64,000 bases of DNA from JAAXIE01 sp965204245 (GTDB lineage: Bacteria > Chloroflexota > Dehalococcoidia > Lucifugimonadales > JAAXIE01): contig CBDBED010000013.1 in NCBI GenBank assembly GCA_965204245.1, positions 62,001 through 126,000 of the forward strand, in the 5' to 3' direction. Shown here piece by piece: positions 15,967 through 24,895 of the stretch (the stretch's first letter is position 1; every line of letters begins with the position of its first letter). The position numbers and the translations under genes are program-made. The notes beneath the pieces are model-generated. The model searched no databases. It was not told where the DNA came from and saw nothing but the letters and a program-made list of their open reading frames with translations.

Positions 15967-17280
15967 TCATCGCCTTCGGAGTATCAGGTAGCCGAAGATG
16001 CTGAGGGCAAACAGGATAGTCAGTCCCTGGATGATCAGGAGGGTGGTCCGCCTGCGCGGAGTGGACGCGATACCGCTCAGGGTGTCTCGAATCCTCGGTA
16101 TGGCCTCCCCAATTACCGGAACTGCTGGTGCCTCCAACTCGCGCTGACTCGGCGTTGCCACCGGCTCCACAGTAGGGATAGCCACGAGCTGCGCCACGGG
16201 CGTGGCGACTGGTCCAGTTCCATCTCTTTCTCCGGGTCCCGAGGAGTCCTGTTCGGGCGTCGCTGTGGCTGTCGGTGTAGGCGTGGGTGTTGGCGTGGGA
16301 GTTGGCACGGGTGTTGGTGGGGGTGTGGGTATAAGCGTAGGAGTCGGCGTGGGCGCGGGTGTGGGCGTCGGCGTTGGCGTTGGCCTGGGGGGCGGTGTAG
16401 GTGCAGGCGTAGGTAATGGCGTGGGTATGAGGGTCGGTGTAGGTGTTGGCGTGGGTGCCGGCGTTGGAGGCGGTGTTGGTGTGGGCGTTGGCACAGGAGT
16501 CGGCCTAGGCGTGGGTGGTGGAGTGGGCCGAGGTGTCGGTCTGGGGGTAGCCCGGGGCGTGGCCGTGGGCGTTGGTGCCGGTGTCGGGGTGGGTGTTGCA
16601 GTCGGCGTGGGCGTGGGCGTGGGAGTCGGTGTAGGTGTTGGAGTTGGCGTGGGAGTCGGAGTCGGAGTCGGTGTTGGCGTGGGAGTCGGAGTCGGTGTTG
16701 GCGTAGATGGGGATGGTGGTGGAGGCGGCGGCGGAAGTGGAGCAGGTGGTGGTTCAGTACCCGAGGTAGGGCACGGGTCTCCAGTGTCGTTATCGGTGAC
16801 AGCGATCGTTCGGTGCCGACCCGCGGCTCTGAATCCATCCGCTTCCCGATCGAAGACGGGATTCACCGCGATTCGGATTCTCCTGTTGGAGGAAACGCAG
16901 TCATCATCGCCGGTCGTATAGTTTACCGTTTTGCGGTCACCAACTGCCGGGTCCCGAAACACGAAGGCTACAAGAGCGGTGGCGCACCCAGATCCGGCAC
17001 AGTCTAGGTCCGCAGAATCAAAAACCTGGACGCCGCCTCTGATTTCGCTAGGCGGGTCCTCTCCTAAGTGGTCAATGCGCACTGTGGCCGTAAGAGTCTC
17101 ACCTTCCCTCACCCTCGAGGGTATATCCTCGCTCGCTAGGCTGACCACTGGGCATGACTCTGGGCACCTACCCATAGCCGAGTTGTCCGATTGCAAGAAG
17201 AAGGCAACGAGGGCTAGGAAGACGGCGAATATCAGGCGGCGGGCAAAGCCATTGACTAGGTTGGAGGTTTGGGGATTCAA
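15967..17280 (-). CDS. Surface protein with Thr-Pro repeat stalk and C-terminal anchor
   Basis: About 437 aa. An N-terminal signal sequence (RRLIFAVFLALVAFFL) leads to a ~150-residue domain with three CxxC/CxxxxC-type Cys pairs and beta strands resembling Calx-beta or cadherin-like modules (EGETLTATVRI, RTIAVTDNDTGD). Then come a poly-Pro start and about 150 residues of alternating Thr-Pro, and finally a single C-terminal membrane segment (TLLIIQGLTILFALSIFGYL) ending RRR. This architecture is expected for a protein standing off the cell surface. Start uncertain: a TTG at 17280 with GAGG 8 nt upstream is preferred over a TTG at 17334. Confidence 0.75.
   Translation of the reverse strand: MNPQTSNLVNGFARRLIFAVFLALVAFFLQSDNSAMGRCPESCPVVSLASEDIPSRVREGETLTATVRIDHLGEDPPSEIRGGVQVFDSADLDCAGSGCATALVAFVFRDPAVGDRKTVNYTTGDDDCVSSNRRIRIAVNPVFDREADGFRAAGRHRTIAVTDNDTGDPCPTSGTEPPPAPLPPPPPPPSPSTPTPTPTPTPTPTPTPTPTPTPTPTPTPTPTPTPTATPTPTPAPTPTATPRATPRPTPRPTPPPTPRPTPVPTPTPTPPPTPAPTPTPTPTLIPTPLPTPAPTPPPRPTPTPTPTPAPTPTPTLIPTPPPTPVPTPTPTPTPTPTATATPEQDSSGPGERDGTGPVATPVAQLVAIPTVEPVATPSQRELEAPAVPVIGEAIPRIRDTLSGIASTPRRRTTLLIIQGLTILFALSIFGYLILRRR
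16255..16720. repeat. Degenerate GTNGGN hexamer repeat (Thr-Pro coding)
   Basis: About 465 bp of imperfect hexamers that read GTNGGN on the plus strand and encode (Thr-Pro)n on the minus strand, with Ala, Arg, Leu and Val interruptions in the middle part. The outer ends are the most regular. Such tracts change length easily by slippage. Confidence 0.85.
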
Positions 17281-17556
17281 CCTATGGTCCTCATCCCAAT
17301 ATAGCGACTTGGTCGGTATTCCCCTAGGAGGCAATGAGACGAGGTGACGTGATGGTCGGTGCGGAGGATGGAGAGGTGAGGTCGTGCCCGGACAACCGAT
17401 GCCCAGGGACTATACCTCTTGAGAGGGTGTTCCCGTTCGGTCTTTTTAGGCCGGTTGCGTCCGCGGGAATGTCGAGGCAACATAACACATAACTGTTTAC
17501 TCCGAGATACCTCGGATAGCAATACCCTGACTACTAAATTCTCAAGGAGGTAGGGA

Positions 17557-17988
17557 ATGGCTACATACTTGGGGGTCGATCACGTTGCCTTGGAGACCAA
17601 CGATATGGAGGCCACGGTCAGGTTCTACCATGATGTGCTGGGGATGAAACTGGTGCGCACGCTGCGTACTGGCGGCGCCAATGACCGCCGTCACTATTTC
17701 TTCGACGCCGGCCAGGGCAACTATTTTGCCTTTTTCGATGGGGCCACCCTGCCCGCGTCGTCGCCTCAGTTACTGAACCACCTCTCGGTGAACGTGGATA
17801 CCGCCGACGAGTTCATTGAGGCCTACCGCAAGATCAGGGCCAATGGCGGCGAGTGCACCGACATTATCGAGCGTTCCTATGGCAAGACATTCTATTTCCA
17901 GGACCCCAACGGCATCCGTCTGCAACTGGAGCTACAAACCGTCGACGACGAGTGGGACCTCGATGGCGATCCAGACCCAGTGCCATAG
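17557..17988 (+). CDS. VOC/glyoxalase-family protein
   Basis: 143 aa single VOC module: start GVDHVALETNDMEATVRFYH, centre HYFFDAGQGNYFAFF, end FYFQDPNGIRLQLEL. The metal-ligand pattern (His near residue 8, Glu in LQLEL) fits a dioxygenase- or glyoxalase-like member. AAGGAGG lies before the ATG. The upstream gap of 276 bp, shared with the divergent surface-protein gene, contains a small inverted repeat TCCGAG/CTCGGA (17501-17516) 40 bp before the start. Function unassigned. Confidence 0.85.
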   Translation: MATYLGVDHVALETNDMEATVRFYHDVLGMKLVRTLRTGGANDRRHYFFDAGQGNYFAFFDGATLPASSPQLLNHLSVNVDTADEFIEAYRKIRANGGECTDIIERSYGKTFYFQDPNGIRLQLELQTVDDEWDLDGDPDPVP

Positions 17989-18025
17989 GTAAGCCGGATT
18001 AAGACCGAGCCATAGCTGGCAACGG

Positions 18026-18994
18026 CTAGAGGGACATCACCACCTTGATGATCTCGTCTTCCTGATCGGTATACATGTCATAGGCGCTCTGTAGCTCGTC
18101 GAAGCCGAGGCGGTGGGTCACCATGCGTCCCGGGTCTACCAGCCCACGCGCCTTCAACTCCACCATGCGTTCGATATGAGCCGTGACGTTGGGCGTGCGG
18201 GCAACCACCGTGGGTACGATGGTGGGCTGTTTCATCATCATCAGGTCGTGTTCTATCTGGATGGTGTCTGATGGCTGGATGCCGAACAACACCACGGTGC
18301 CCAACTGCTTCACCAAGCGGAAGCACATGTTGAAGGCATCGGGGAAGCCGGCAGCCTCGACCACGACGTCCGCGCCTTCCACGCCGACGATGTCCTGTAT
18401 AGCTTGGACCACCTCCTGCTGGCCTGGGTTGATGGTATGGGTGGCCCCGAAGCTCTTGGCCCATTCCAAGCGGTAGTCCAGCAGGTCGATGCCTATCACG
18501 CGGCGCGCGCCCATCATCGCCGCCAGCATGGTGAAGGACAGCCCGATACCACCTTGCCCTACAATGGCCACGTTTTGGCCCAACACGTTGCCCATGCGCT
18601 GGCAGGAATAGAGGACTGTCCCGGATGGTTGGCACATTACCCATTCCGTCAGGTCGCCCTCATCCGGCAGGGCGATCATGCGGCTGGGGCGGGAAGCGAT
18701 ATACTCCACCAGACCGTGGCTGGTGTCAGCCCCTGGTATGACAATCACCCGCTGGCCCTCGTGGAACTCCTCGCAGCGGCTCTCGACCACCGTTCCCGCG
18801 CACTCATGGCAGGGGGCGCCGAGACGGGCGGGATAATGCTCCTCCGGAAAGAGGCGGCCATATTCGCTGCGTATGTCGCTGCCACAGACTGACATCTTCT
18901 CCAGCTTGATGAGGCATTGCCCATCACCGGCAGTGGGAGCCTCGGTCTCAAAGATGTCGAATTGCTTGGGTCCGATCAGTCTGGCAGCTTTCAT
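18026..18994 (-). CDS. Zinc-type alcohol dehydrogenase (MDR family) without structural zinc loop
   Basis: 322 aa MDR-superfamily dehydrogenase similar to threonine/sorbitol dehydrogenases. Catalytic zinc ligands: Cys37 in SVCGSD and the His-Glu in PCHECAGTV. NAD motif VAIVGQGGIGLSF. The four-Cys structural zinc loop that usually follows the catalytic domain is absent. It probably oxidises a secondary alcohol or amino-alcohol. The gene has no close partner: convergent VOC gene on one side, RNase P RNA upstream. Confidence 0.85.
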   Translation of the reverse strand: MKAARLIGPKQFDIFETEAPTAGDGQCLIKLEKMSVCGSDIRSEYGRLFPEEHYPARLGAPCHECAGTVVESRCEEFHEGQRVIVIPGADTSHGLVEYIASRPSRMIALPDEGDLTEWVMCQPSGTVLYSCQRMGNVLGQNVAIVGQGGIGLSFTMLAAMMGARRVIGIDLLDYRLEWAKSFGATHTINPGQQEVVQAIQDIVGVEGADVVVEAAGFPDAFNMCFRLVKQLGTVVLFGIQPSDTIQIEHDLMMMKQPTIVPTVVARTPNVTAHIERMVELKARGLVDPGRMVTHRLGFDELQSAYDMYTDQEDEIIKVVMSL

Positions 18995-19060
18995 TCCATG
19001 GTCTCCTCAGCCTCAGGGCTGTGTCAGGTCGAGTATCGCCAAAGCAATGGGTCGTGATGA

Positions 19061-19513
19061 AGGAGCCGAGCAGGCCTGTAAGCCGGGTTCTGTTCCTCTC
19101 ATGGCTGCCAGTTTACGTCCACGGGACTTCTTCCTGGTGCCGTAAGGGCGGTGGCCATCTATCTAGGTCTGCCAACCTCGGGAGGCTGGCGTCCTTGCAG
19201 GACAGCGTTGCCGCTAGACTCAAGCAGCCAACCCGGGGACGGGCCGGGCACCCATAGTCCCTCTATTCGGCCTTGCTCCAAGTGGGGTTTGCCTGCCATC
19301 CCCATCGCTGGGGACGCGGTGAGCTCTTACCTCACCCTTTCAACCTTGCCCAGCCCTGAAAAAGGGCGTCGGCGGTATGTTTCTGTGGCACTTTCCGTCC
19401 CCCCTCAGTTAAGAGGGGAGCCTGGGCGTTACCCAGCACCCTGCCCGGTGGAGCCCGGACTTTCCTCCCCCCTTGCAAGCAAGGGCGGCGGCCACCCAGC
19501 CTGACCGGCTCCT
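19061..19513 (-). ncRNA. rnpB: RNase P RNA (bacterial type A)
   Basis: Conserved RNase P cores are clear on the minus strand: GAGGAAAGTCCGGGCTCC near the 5' side, ACAGAAACATACCGCC mid-molecule, the GGTGAGGTAAGAGCTCACCG region, and ACAGAACCCGGCTTACAGGC near the 3' end. AGGAGCCG at the 5' end pairs with CGGCTCCT at the 3' end (P1), which fixes the limits to about 453 nt. It is the catalytic RNA that matures tRNA 5' ends. Confidence 0.96.
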
Positions 19514-19521
19514 ACGCGGCG

Positions 19522-19551
19522 AATCTAGCACGCTGCTCGGAAGAGGGTCAA
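19522..19551 (-). promoter_or_regulatory. Promoter of rnpB
   Basis: Minus strand: TTGACC (19551-19546), an 18-nt spacer, TAGATT (19527-19522). The first base of the RNA helix P1 lies about 9 nt downstream, as expected for a transcription start. Confidence 0.75.
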
Positions 19552-19596
19552 GGCAATGGCCGGCGCAGGGCGACCTGAGTGGAAGATGGGGAGAAC

Positions 19597-20754
19597 TTAG
19601 AGGTCTGGCGCCGGTCCGAGCACCCTGTATTTTCTCTCAGCAGTCCTCTCGCTTGCTGGCAGAACCTCAACCACCACACGAGAGAGGCCAACGACTTCCC
19701 CCTTGGCATCGAAGCTGTAATTGTCGCCGATCGCCCCGCTCCAAGTGATCTCATAAAGGCAGTCACGGAAACCGTCGGCATCCTGGTCATCGTTGGTCTG
19801 CTTCAGGCACTCGGCGGTGATGTAGACGTTGTCGTAGGCCGATCCCAGATGCCAGGGCAGTGTGATGTAATCGTACCGTTCTCGGAAGTCTGCGAGTACC
19901 TCCTGCCCCTTTTCATTGGTGGGGTCCAGGTCAGCAGCGACTGCCTTCATACCATTGGCGGCATCGCCTGCAATCTCTAGGGCGGAAGTCCCGATGGACA
20001 CCGTCTCGGCATAGATAGGGCCGTCATAGCCCACTTCACGGGCCTGCTTGATGATGGAGCCTGCGGAGGCCTCGGACTGGGGAGCCAGATGCAGGGCATC
20101 GGGGCTTTCGGCGAACAGCTTGGACAACTGTGACCTGAAATCAGTGGTATCCGAGCCGTATTGCTCCGAGGCTAACACCGTGCCTCCCAGTTTCTCGAAC
20201 TGGGCCGCAGTGGTGCGCCTCACCCCTTCAGCGTAGTCAGTGGCCTCGGTAATGGTAGCGAGGGTGCGCATTCCATCAGACCACAACAGGTTGCCCGTGG
20301 CTATCCCAACCTCAAGGTCGTTGATCTGGGTGCGGAAAATATAGTCCCCGGCATTGGCGATGTCAGGGTTGCTGGCAAGTCCGGAAAAGAGAATAGTGCC
20401 ATCCGCCTCCGCTAGCGGCGCTGCTCCCAGCATGGCCCCGCTACAGGAAGTGCCCAGAATGATCTTGATGTCGTCCACATCCGTCAGCTTGTTGTAAGCG
20501 ATAACGGCATCTGCTGCATTGCATTTGGAGTCTTCCACCACCAGTTCCAGCCTGCGCCCGTTGATGCCGCCAACAGCATTGATTTCATCGGCAGCCATCT
20601 GCTTGGCCTGATTGGCCACCGTGCCATATGTCTCGCCCGTGCCGGTGAGAGACTCCATCACCCCGATGCGGAAGGGACTGGTTTGGTCACTGTCCCCGTT
20701 GCCACAGGCAAGTAGACCAAGGCACAGAATGGATGCAATCACAAGAATGAGCAC
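19597..20754 (-). CDS. ABC transporter substrate-binding lipoprotein (LivJ-like)
   Basis: 385 aa type-I periplasmic binding protein of the branched-chain amino acid/amide group. Lipobox LLAC with Cys17 after a hydrophobic segment; then IGVMESLTGTGETYG, AADEINAVGGINGR and a Cys pair around KCNAAD/GTSCSGA typical of this fold. No permease or ATPase gene is adjacent, so partners must lie elsewhere. It starts with GTG at 20754, 23 bp after the zinc-ribbon gene, with no clear ribosome-binding site. The predicted signal lacks N-terminal positive charge, so the true start may be slightly upstream. Confidence 0.87.
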   Translation of the reverse strand: MLILVIASILCLGLLACGNGDSDQTSPFRIGVMESLTGTGETYGTVANQAKQMAADEINAVGGINGRRLELVVEDSKCNAADAVIAYNKLTDVDDIKIILGTSCSGAMLGAAPLAEADGTILFSGLASNPDIANAGDYIFRTQINDLEVGIATGNLLWSDGMRTLATITEATDYAEGVRRTTAAQFEKLGGTVLASEQYGSDTTDFRSQLSKLFAESPDALHLAPQSEASAGSIIKQAREVGYDGPIYAETVSIGTSALEIAGDAANGMKAVAADLDPTNEKGQEVLADFRERYDYITLPWHLGSAYDNVYITAECLKQTNDDQDADGFRDCLYEITWSGAIGDNYSFDAKGEVVGLSRVVVEVLPASERTAERKYRVLGPAPDL

Positions 20755-20777
20755 CGGGCGCAGGAGCGATGTATCTA

Positions 20778-21479
20778 CTAACTTACGAATAACAGACGTC
20801 CACAGCTATTGCAGGTTACTGGCTCGCGGGCCATGCGCGCCTTTTGCATCTGGTGGGTGGGCAGAGTCATCAGACAGCCACGGCAGAGACCTCGCTCCAC
20901 CCTGGCTACGGCTACGCCGCCCTTGGAAGTGCGCAGGGCTTCGTACCGACTGAGCTCACCGGGAGGCAGGGCTTGGGCCGTCTCCTTGCGCTTCGCTTCC
21001 AAGTCTTCCAGCCCCTCACCCAGCCGCTGCCATTGGCTGGTCAGCTCTTCCTGGTCTGAATTCCATTGGGCCTGTTCGCTGCTATTGCGCTCTTCAGCTT
21101 CGGCCAAGACTGCGGCGCTCTCCTCGATCTCCTCCATCATCTGGATCAGGGCCTCTTCTCGCTGCTGCAGGTCGGTGGCGAGAAGGGTAGTCTCCTGCTC
21201 CAGCCCCTCCAACTCCTTGAGGTTAGTAACGGTGCCTCCGTAGAGCTTACCCCTCTCCTCCTCCAGCTTGGTGCGTATGGTGCCAGCCTTCATCTCGTTG
21301 TCGGCGTGGTCTGTCTGCAATTGGCGGTGGCGTTCTTGGGCTGCTTGCAGTGAAGTTTCGCACTCCGCTAGTGGGCTGCGGTCTCCGATACGGACCTCGA
21401 TGGACGATACCTGGCCCTCGACCCGGGCGATTTCCGAGTCTAGCTCCTGTAGTTGGAACAGTTGCCGCACCATGGTCAT
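20778..21479 (-). CDS. Coiled-coil zinc-ribbon protein (CdsZ/CT398 family)
   Basis: 233 aa: about 170 residues of long coiled coil (LFQLQELDSEIARVEGQ onward) and a C-terminal C4 zinc ribbon with Cys199, Cys202, Cys223 and Cys226 (CRGC and CNSC). This is the widespread zf-RING_7 family, linked to secretion or nucleic-acid roles without firm function. The ATG at 21479 has GGAGG 8 nt upstream, and there is a near-consensus promoter. The LivJ-like lipoprotein gene follows in the same transcript. Confidence 0.88.
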   Translation of the reverse strand: MTMVRQLFQLQELDSEIARVEGQVSSIEVRIGDRSPLAECETSLQAAQERHRQLQTDHADNEMKAGTIRTKLEEERGKLYGGTVTNLKELEGLEQETTLLATDLQQREEALIQMMEEIEESAAVLAEAEERNSSEQAQWNSDQEELTSQWQRLGEGLEDLEAKRKETAQALPPGELSRYEALRTSKGGVAVARVERGLCRGCLMTLPTHQMQKARMAREPVTCNSCGRLLFVS

Positions 21480-21525
21480 GGGCTGGGCCTCCGGGGAATT
21501 TGGGTAGGAACTTGTAAGTTGGAAG

Positions 21526-21554
21526 ATTTTAGGAATCGCTTAGTGCGTTGTCAA
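21526..21554 (-). promoter_or_regulatory. Promoter of the zinc-ribbon gene
   Basis: Minus strand: TTGACA (21554-21549), a 17-nt spacer, TAAAAT (21531-21526). One of the best sigma-70 matches in the window, 47 bp before the start codon. Confidence 0.8.
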
Positions 21555-21673
21555 CGCGATCACCCACGGCCGGCTCCTCCAGCGCAGTGCGTTTCCGAGG
21601 GGAGAATTGTGGTAGAATCGCCTCCAGCGATGGTGGGCGGGCTGGTGTGGATTCCGCCTCCTGGGGGTGAAGG

Positions 21674-23860
21674 GTGCTTCGTTTACACAATACTCTGACG
21701 CGTCGTGCGGAGGAGGTGCATACCCTAGAACCGGGCGTGGCCAAGATGTACACCTGTGGCCCCACGGTCTATCGGTACGCGCATATCGGCAACCTCCGCA
21801 GCTACCTGATGGCAGACTGGATTCGCCGTGCCCTGCTCCGCCGTGACTATGAGGTAATGCATGTAAAGAACATTACCGACGTTGGTCACATGCGCCAGGA
21901 GATGCTTGAGGAAGGCGGCGACCGGGTGATTCTGGCGGCCTTGGAAGAAGGCAAGACCCCCCAGGAAATCGCCCAGTTCTATGCTCAAGCCTTTCACGAC
22001 GATGAAGCAAAGCTGAACATCCTCCCTGCCCATGTCTATCCTTGGGCCACTGAACATGTTGCAGAAATGGTCGCCTTAGTCGAACAACTGATGGCCAAGG
22101 ACTACGCCTACATGGTGGGCGGAAACATCTACTTCAACGTCGGTAAGTTCGAAGCCTATGGCGCCCTCTCCGGTAACCAGCAGGCAGGACTCATGGAGGG
22201 CGTCCGCAGTGAGGCGGACCCTCTGAAGCGTGACCCCCGGGACTTTACCCTCTGGAAGCTGGCCGAACCCGGCCGTGAGATGAAATGGGACAGCCCGTGG
22301 GGAGAGGGTTTCCCCGGCTGGCACATCGAATGCTCTGCCATGTCGACCAAGTACATGGGCCAGCAGTTGGACATCCACACTGGCGGTGTCGACAACATCT
22401 TCCCCCATCACGAGGACGAAATAGCTCAGAGTGAGGCCGCCTTTGGCGTGCCCTACGTGCGCTACTGGGTGCACGGTCAGCACCTGCTGGCCGATGGCGT
22501 GAAAATGGCCAAGTCGTCCGGCAATGTGTTCATCCTCGATGACTTGGTGGCCCGTGGGTTCGACCCGCTGGCCTTCCGCTACCTTTGCCTGACTGTGCGC
22601 TATCGCAACCGGATGAACTTCACCTTCTCAACCCTGAAGGCGGCGCAACGGGCCTTGACCGGGTTGCAGGCCCGCATGGCTGTGTGGCGCCAAACGAGGC
22701 CTCTGCCGGAGATGCCTGTCGAAGCAGACGAGTGGCGAGCTAGCTTCTGGGAGAAGGTGGAGAACGACCTCGACCTCCCCAGTGCCTTGGCCACAGTGTG
22801 GAACATGGCGCAGTCCTCCCTTCCCGATGCGGCCAAGGCAGACCTGCTGGCTGAGTTCGACCAGCTTCTCGGGCTGGACTTGGACAAGGTGCTAGCTGTT
22901 CCAGAACTGCCGGAGCAGGTGGAAGGGCATGTGGCGGACCGCCTCGGGCTCCGCAGCAGCGGCTCCTATGGAGAGGCCGATGCCTTGAGGGAGCACATCT
23001 CAGCCCACGGCTACATTGTGGAGGATTACGCCGAAGGCGCAATGGTGCGCCCCAAGACACCCTTGGAGCGCATGGCCGGACAGTTTCCCACCGTCTCCTC
23101 CCCCAAGGAGGTCGAGTCCCATCTAAATGACCCTCCAACCCTGGATTTCTCCATGGTGTCGGTGGTGTCTGACTACATGGAGGACGTGCAGCGCATAACC
23201 CGGAGCGCCCTGAAATGGGCCGAGGGACATAACGCCGAGCTTGTCGTGGTGGACAACGGTTCCACTGACGGCACCGCCGAATGGCTGGAAGAGCTACGCG
23301 CCAGCGACCCGCGCGTAAACGTCATACACGCTGATCATGTCCTTGGAGAAGGGGCCGCCAAGAATATCGGACTGATGCAGTGTCGCGGACGCACCGTGGT
23401 GTTTCTCGACCCCTCAACAGAGGTCGTCGGTGACCTGCTGACGCCCATAGACCGCTGGTTGGACGACGAGCGGGTTTCCATGGTTGGCCCATGGGGCGTG
23501 TGTACCGACGACATCCACCACTTCCACGACGAGGTTACATCGGGCGAGTCCGACGCTATGCAGGCCTATTGCCAAGGGTTCCGGCGCTCCCTGATCAACG
23601 AGGTCGGGCTGATGCGAGAGTGCTTCCGTTTCTACCGCAATCTAGACTTGGACTTCAGCTTCCAGATGAAGGCATTGGGACATCGCATCTTCGCAGCCGA
23701 CAACCTGCCCATCGTCCGGCACGAACACCGCGTATGGGCTGCCTTGGACGAGGGCCAGCGCAACGAACTCAGCTTCAAGAACTTCAAGCGCTTCTTCAAG
23801 AGGTATGGTGACAGGGGCGACCTGCTGGTAGCCAGTTCGCGACGCCAAGACAACTCCTAA
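21674..23860 (+). CDS. cysS: Cysteinyl-tRNA synthetase fused to a family-2 glycosyltransferase domain
   Basis: 728 aa, one uninterrupted frame. Residues 1 to about 465 are a complete class-I CysRS: zinc Cys in MYTCGPTVY, HIGH-like YAHIGNLRS, zinc ligands in HIECSAMS and FPHHEDEIAQ, KMSKS variant KMAKSSGN, then a DALR-type domain. After a linker of about 20 residues, residues ~489-728 form a GT-A domain: VVVDNGSTDGTAEWLEEL, AAKNIGLMQCRG, FLDPSTEV at the usual DxD site (second Asp missing), and NLDLDFSFQMKALGHR like the GT2 acceptor loop. Ordinary CysRS is about 460 aa. GTG start with a purine-rich site; E1-alpha follows after 9 bp. The role of the extra domain is unknown. Confidence 0.9.
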   Translation: MLRLHNTLTRRAEEVHTLEPGVAKMYTCGPTVYRYAHIGNLRSYLMADWIRRALLRRDYEVMHVKNITDVGHMRQEMLEEGGDRVILAALEEGKTPQEIAQFYAQAFHDDEAKLNILPAHVYPWATEHVAEMVALVEQLMAKDYAYMVGGNIYFNVGKFEAYGALSGNQQAGLMEGVRSEADPLKRDPRDFTLWKLAEPGREMKWDSPWGEGFPGWHIECSAMSTKYMGQQLDIHTGGVDNIFPHHEDEIAQSEAAFGVPYVRYWVHGQHLLADGVKMAKSSGNVFILDDLVARGFDPLAFRYLCLTVRYRNRMNFTFSTLKAAQRALTGLQARMAVWRQTRPLPEMPVEADEWRASFWEKVENDLDLPSALATVWNMAQSSLPDAAKADLLAEFDQLLGLDLDKVLAVPELPEQVEGHVADRLGLRSSGSYGEADALREHISAHGYIVEDYAEGAMVRPKTPLERMAGQFPTVSSPKEVESHLNDPPTLDFSMVSVVSDYMEDVQRITRSALKWAEGHNAELVVVDNGSTDGTAEWLEELRASDPRVNVIHADHVLGEGAAKNIGLMQCRGRTVVFLDPSTEVVGDLLTPIDRWLDDERVSMVGPWGVCTDDIHHFHDEVTSGESDAMQAYCQGFRRSLINEVGLMRECFRFYRNLDLDFSFQMKALGHRIFAADNLPIVRHEHRVWAALDEGQRNELSFKNFKRFFKRYGDRGDLLVASSRRQDNS

Positions 23861-23869
23861 CGAGGTAGC

Positions 23870-24886
23870 ATGGCTCAAGCGGAAAAGGCCGATAGTGTCG
23901 ATGGCATTCGCGGCTCACGAGTGCTCAGCGACTCGGAAGCCCTGGAAGTCTACTCGCGCATGGTGCTGGTGCGCACCTTCGACGAGCGCATTTGGGCCCT
24001 GAACCGGCAGGGCAAGGTGCCCATTGCCGCCTCTTGCCAAGGCCACGAGGCGGCCCAGCTCGGTAGCTTCTTGGCCGCAATCCACGATGGTGATTTCTTC
24101 CTTTTCCCCTACTACCGCGACTTGGCCATCAAGCTGCACGCCGGCATTTCAGTAGACCAAGCCATGCTCTCCTTCATGGGGAAAAATGGAGACCCCTACA
24201 GCGGTGGAAGGCAGTTCCCTCTGCAGGGGGCGACGCCTCATGACAGGATTATCCAGACTTCCAACGTAGTGGCAGCCAACCTCACCCAAGCAGTCGGCTA
24301 TGCCCTCGGCTGCAAGGCGTTGGGAGAGAAGACCGTGGTCCTCGCCTACTTGGGCGACGGCGGCTCAAGTCAAGGCGAGTGCCACGAAGCCATGAACTTC
24401 GCGTCGGTGCACCGCCTCCCAGTGGTCTTTATCTGCGAAAACAACCGCTACGCCATCTCAGTGCCCCTGCACCTGCAGATGGGCGTCTCCGATGTAGCCC
24501 GCAGGGCAGAGAGCTATGGCTTCCCCGGTCATCAGGTGGACGGTTTGGATCTGTTTGAGTGCTATCGCGCTACCTGCGACGCCATTGCCTATGCTCGGGA
24601 GGAGGGGCCCATCCTGCTGGAGATGCAGGTGGAGCGCCTCATGCCCCATACCACCGACGACGATGACCGGCGCTACCGCTCACCCGAGGAACTCGAAGAC
24701 GCCCGCACCCGCGACCCGGTCGCGACTCTCCGCAACTACCTGCTGGAGACTGGCCACCTTACTGAATCCGAAGACGAAAAACTCCATAGCGAGGCCCGCG
24801 AGCATGTAGACCGAGCCACCGAGATGGCAGAAACGGCCCCATTCCCCGACCCTTCAACCTTCTACGACCATCTGTATGCAGGCTGA
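23870..24886 (+). CDS. 2-oxoacid dehydrogenase E1 alpha subunit (branched-chain type)
   Basis: 338 aa thiamine-diphosphate enzyme subunit. It decarboxylates branched-chain 2-oxoacids and passes the acyl group to lipoyl-E2. TPP/Mg motif GDGGSSQG...ENN, FPYYRDLA, and an end block LMPHTTDDDDRRYRSPEE that resembles the phosphorylation-loop region of branched-chain E1-alpha more than that of pyruvate E1. It lies 9 bp after cysS and 9 bp before E1-beta. Pyruvate or acetoin substrates cannot be excluded. Confidence 0.9.
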   Translation: MAQAEKADSVDGIRGSRVLSDSEALEVYSRMVLVRTFDERIWALNRQGKVPIAASCQGHEAAQLGSFLAAIHDGDFFLFPYYRDLAIKLHAGISVDQAMLSFMGKNGDPYSGGRQFPLQGATPHDRIIQTSNVVAANLTQAVGYALGCKALGEKTVVLAYLGDGGSSQGECHEAMNFASVHRLPVVFICENNRYAISVPLHLQMGVSDVARRAESYGFPGHQVDGLDLFECYRATCDAIAYAREEGPILLEMQVERLMPHTTDDDDRRYRSPEELEDARTRDPVATLRNYLLETGHLTESEDEKLHSEAREHVDRATEMAETAPFPDPSTFYDHLYAG

Positions 24887-24895
24887 GGTGCCAAC

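Noticed and set aside
16255..16720. Possible CRISPR-like or satellite array
   Set aside because: The repeat unit is 6 bp, without spacers and within a coding frame.
16202..16921. Plus-strand frame coding a Val-Gly repeat protein
   Set aside because: It is the complement of the Thr-Pro coding hexamers. It has no ribosome-binding site or domains, and the minus-strand reading has a signal sequence and a membrane anchor.
18078..18644. Second frame (188 aa) over the alcohol dehydrogenase
   Set aside because: Shadow with His/Arg-rich content; the 322-aa frame has the family motifs.
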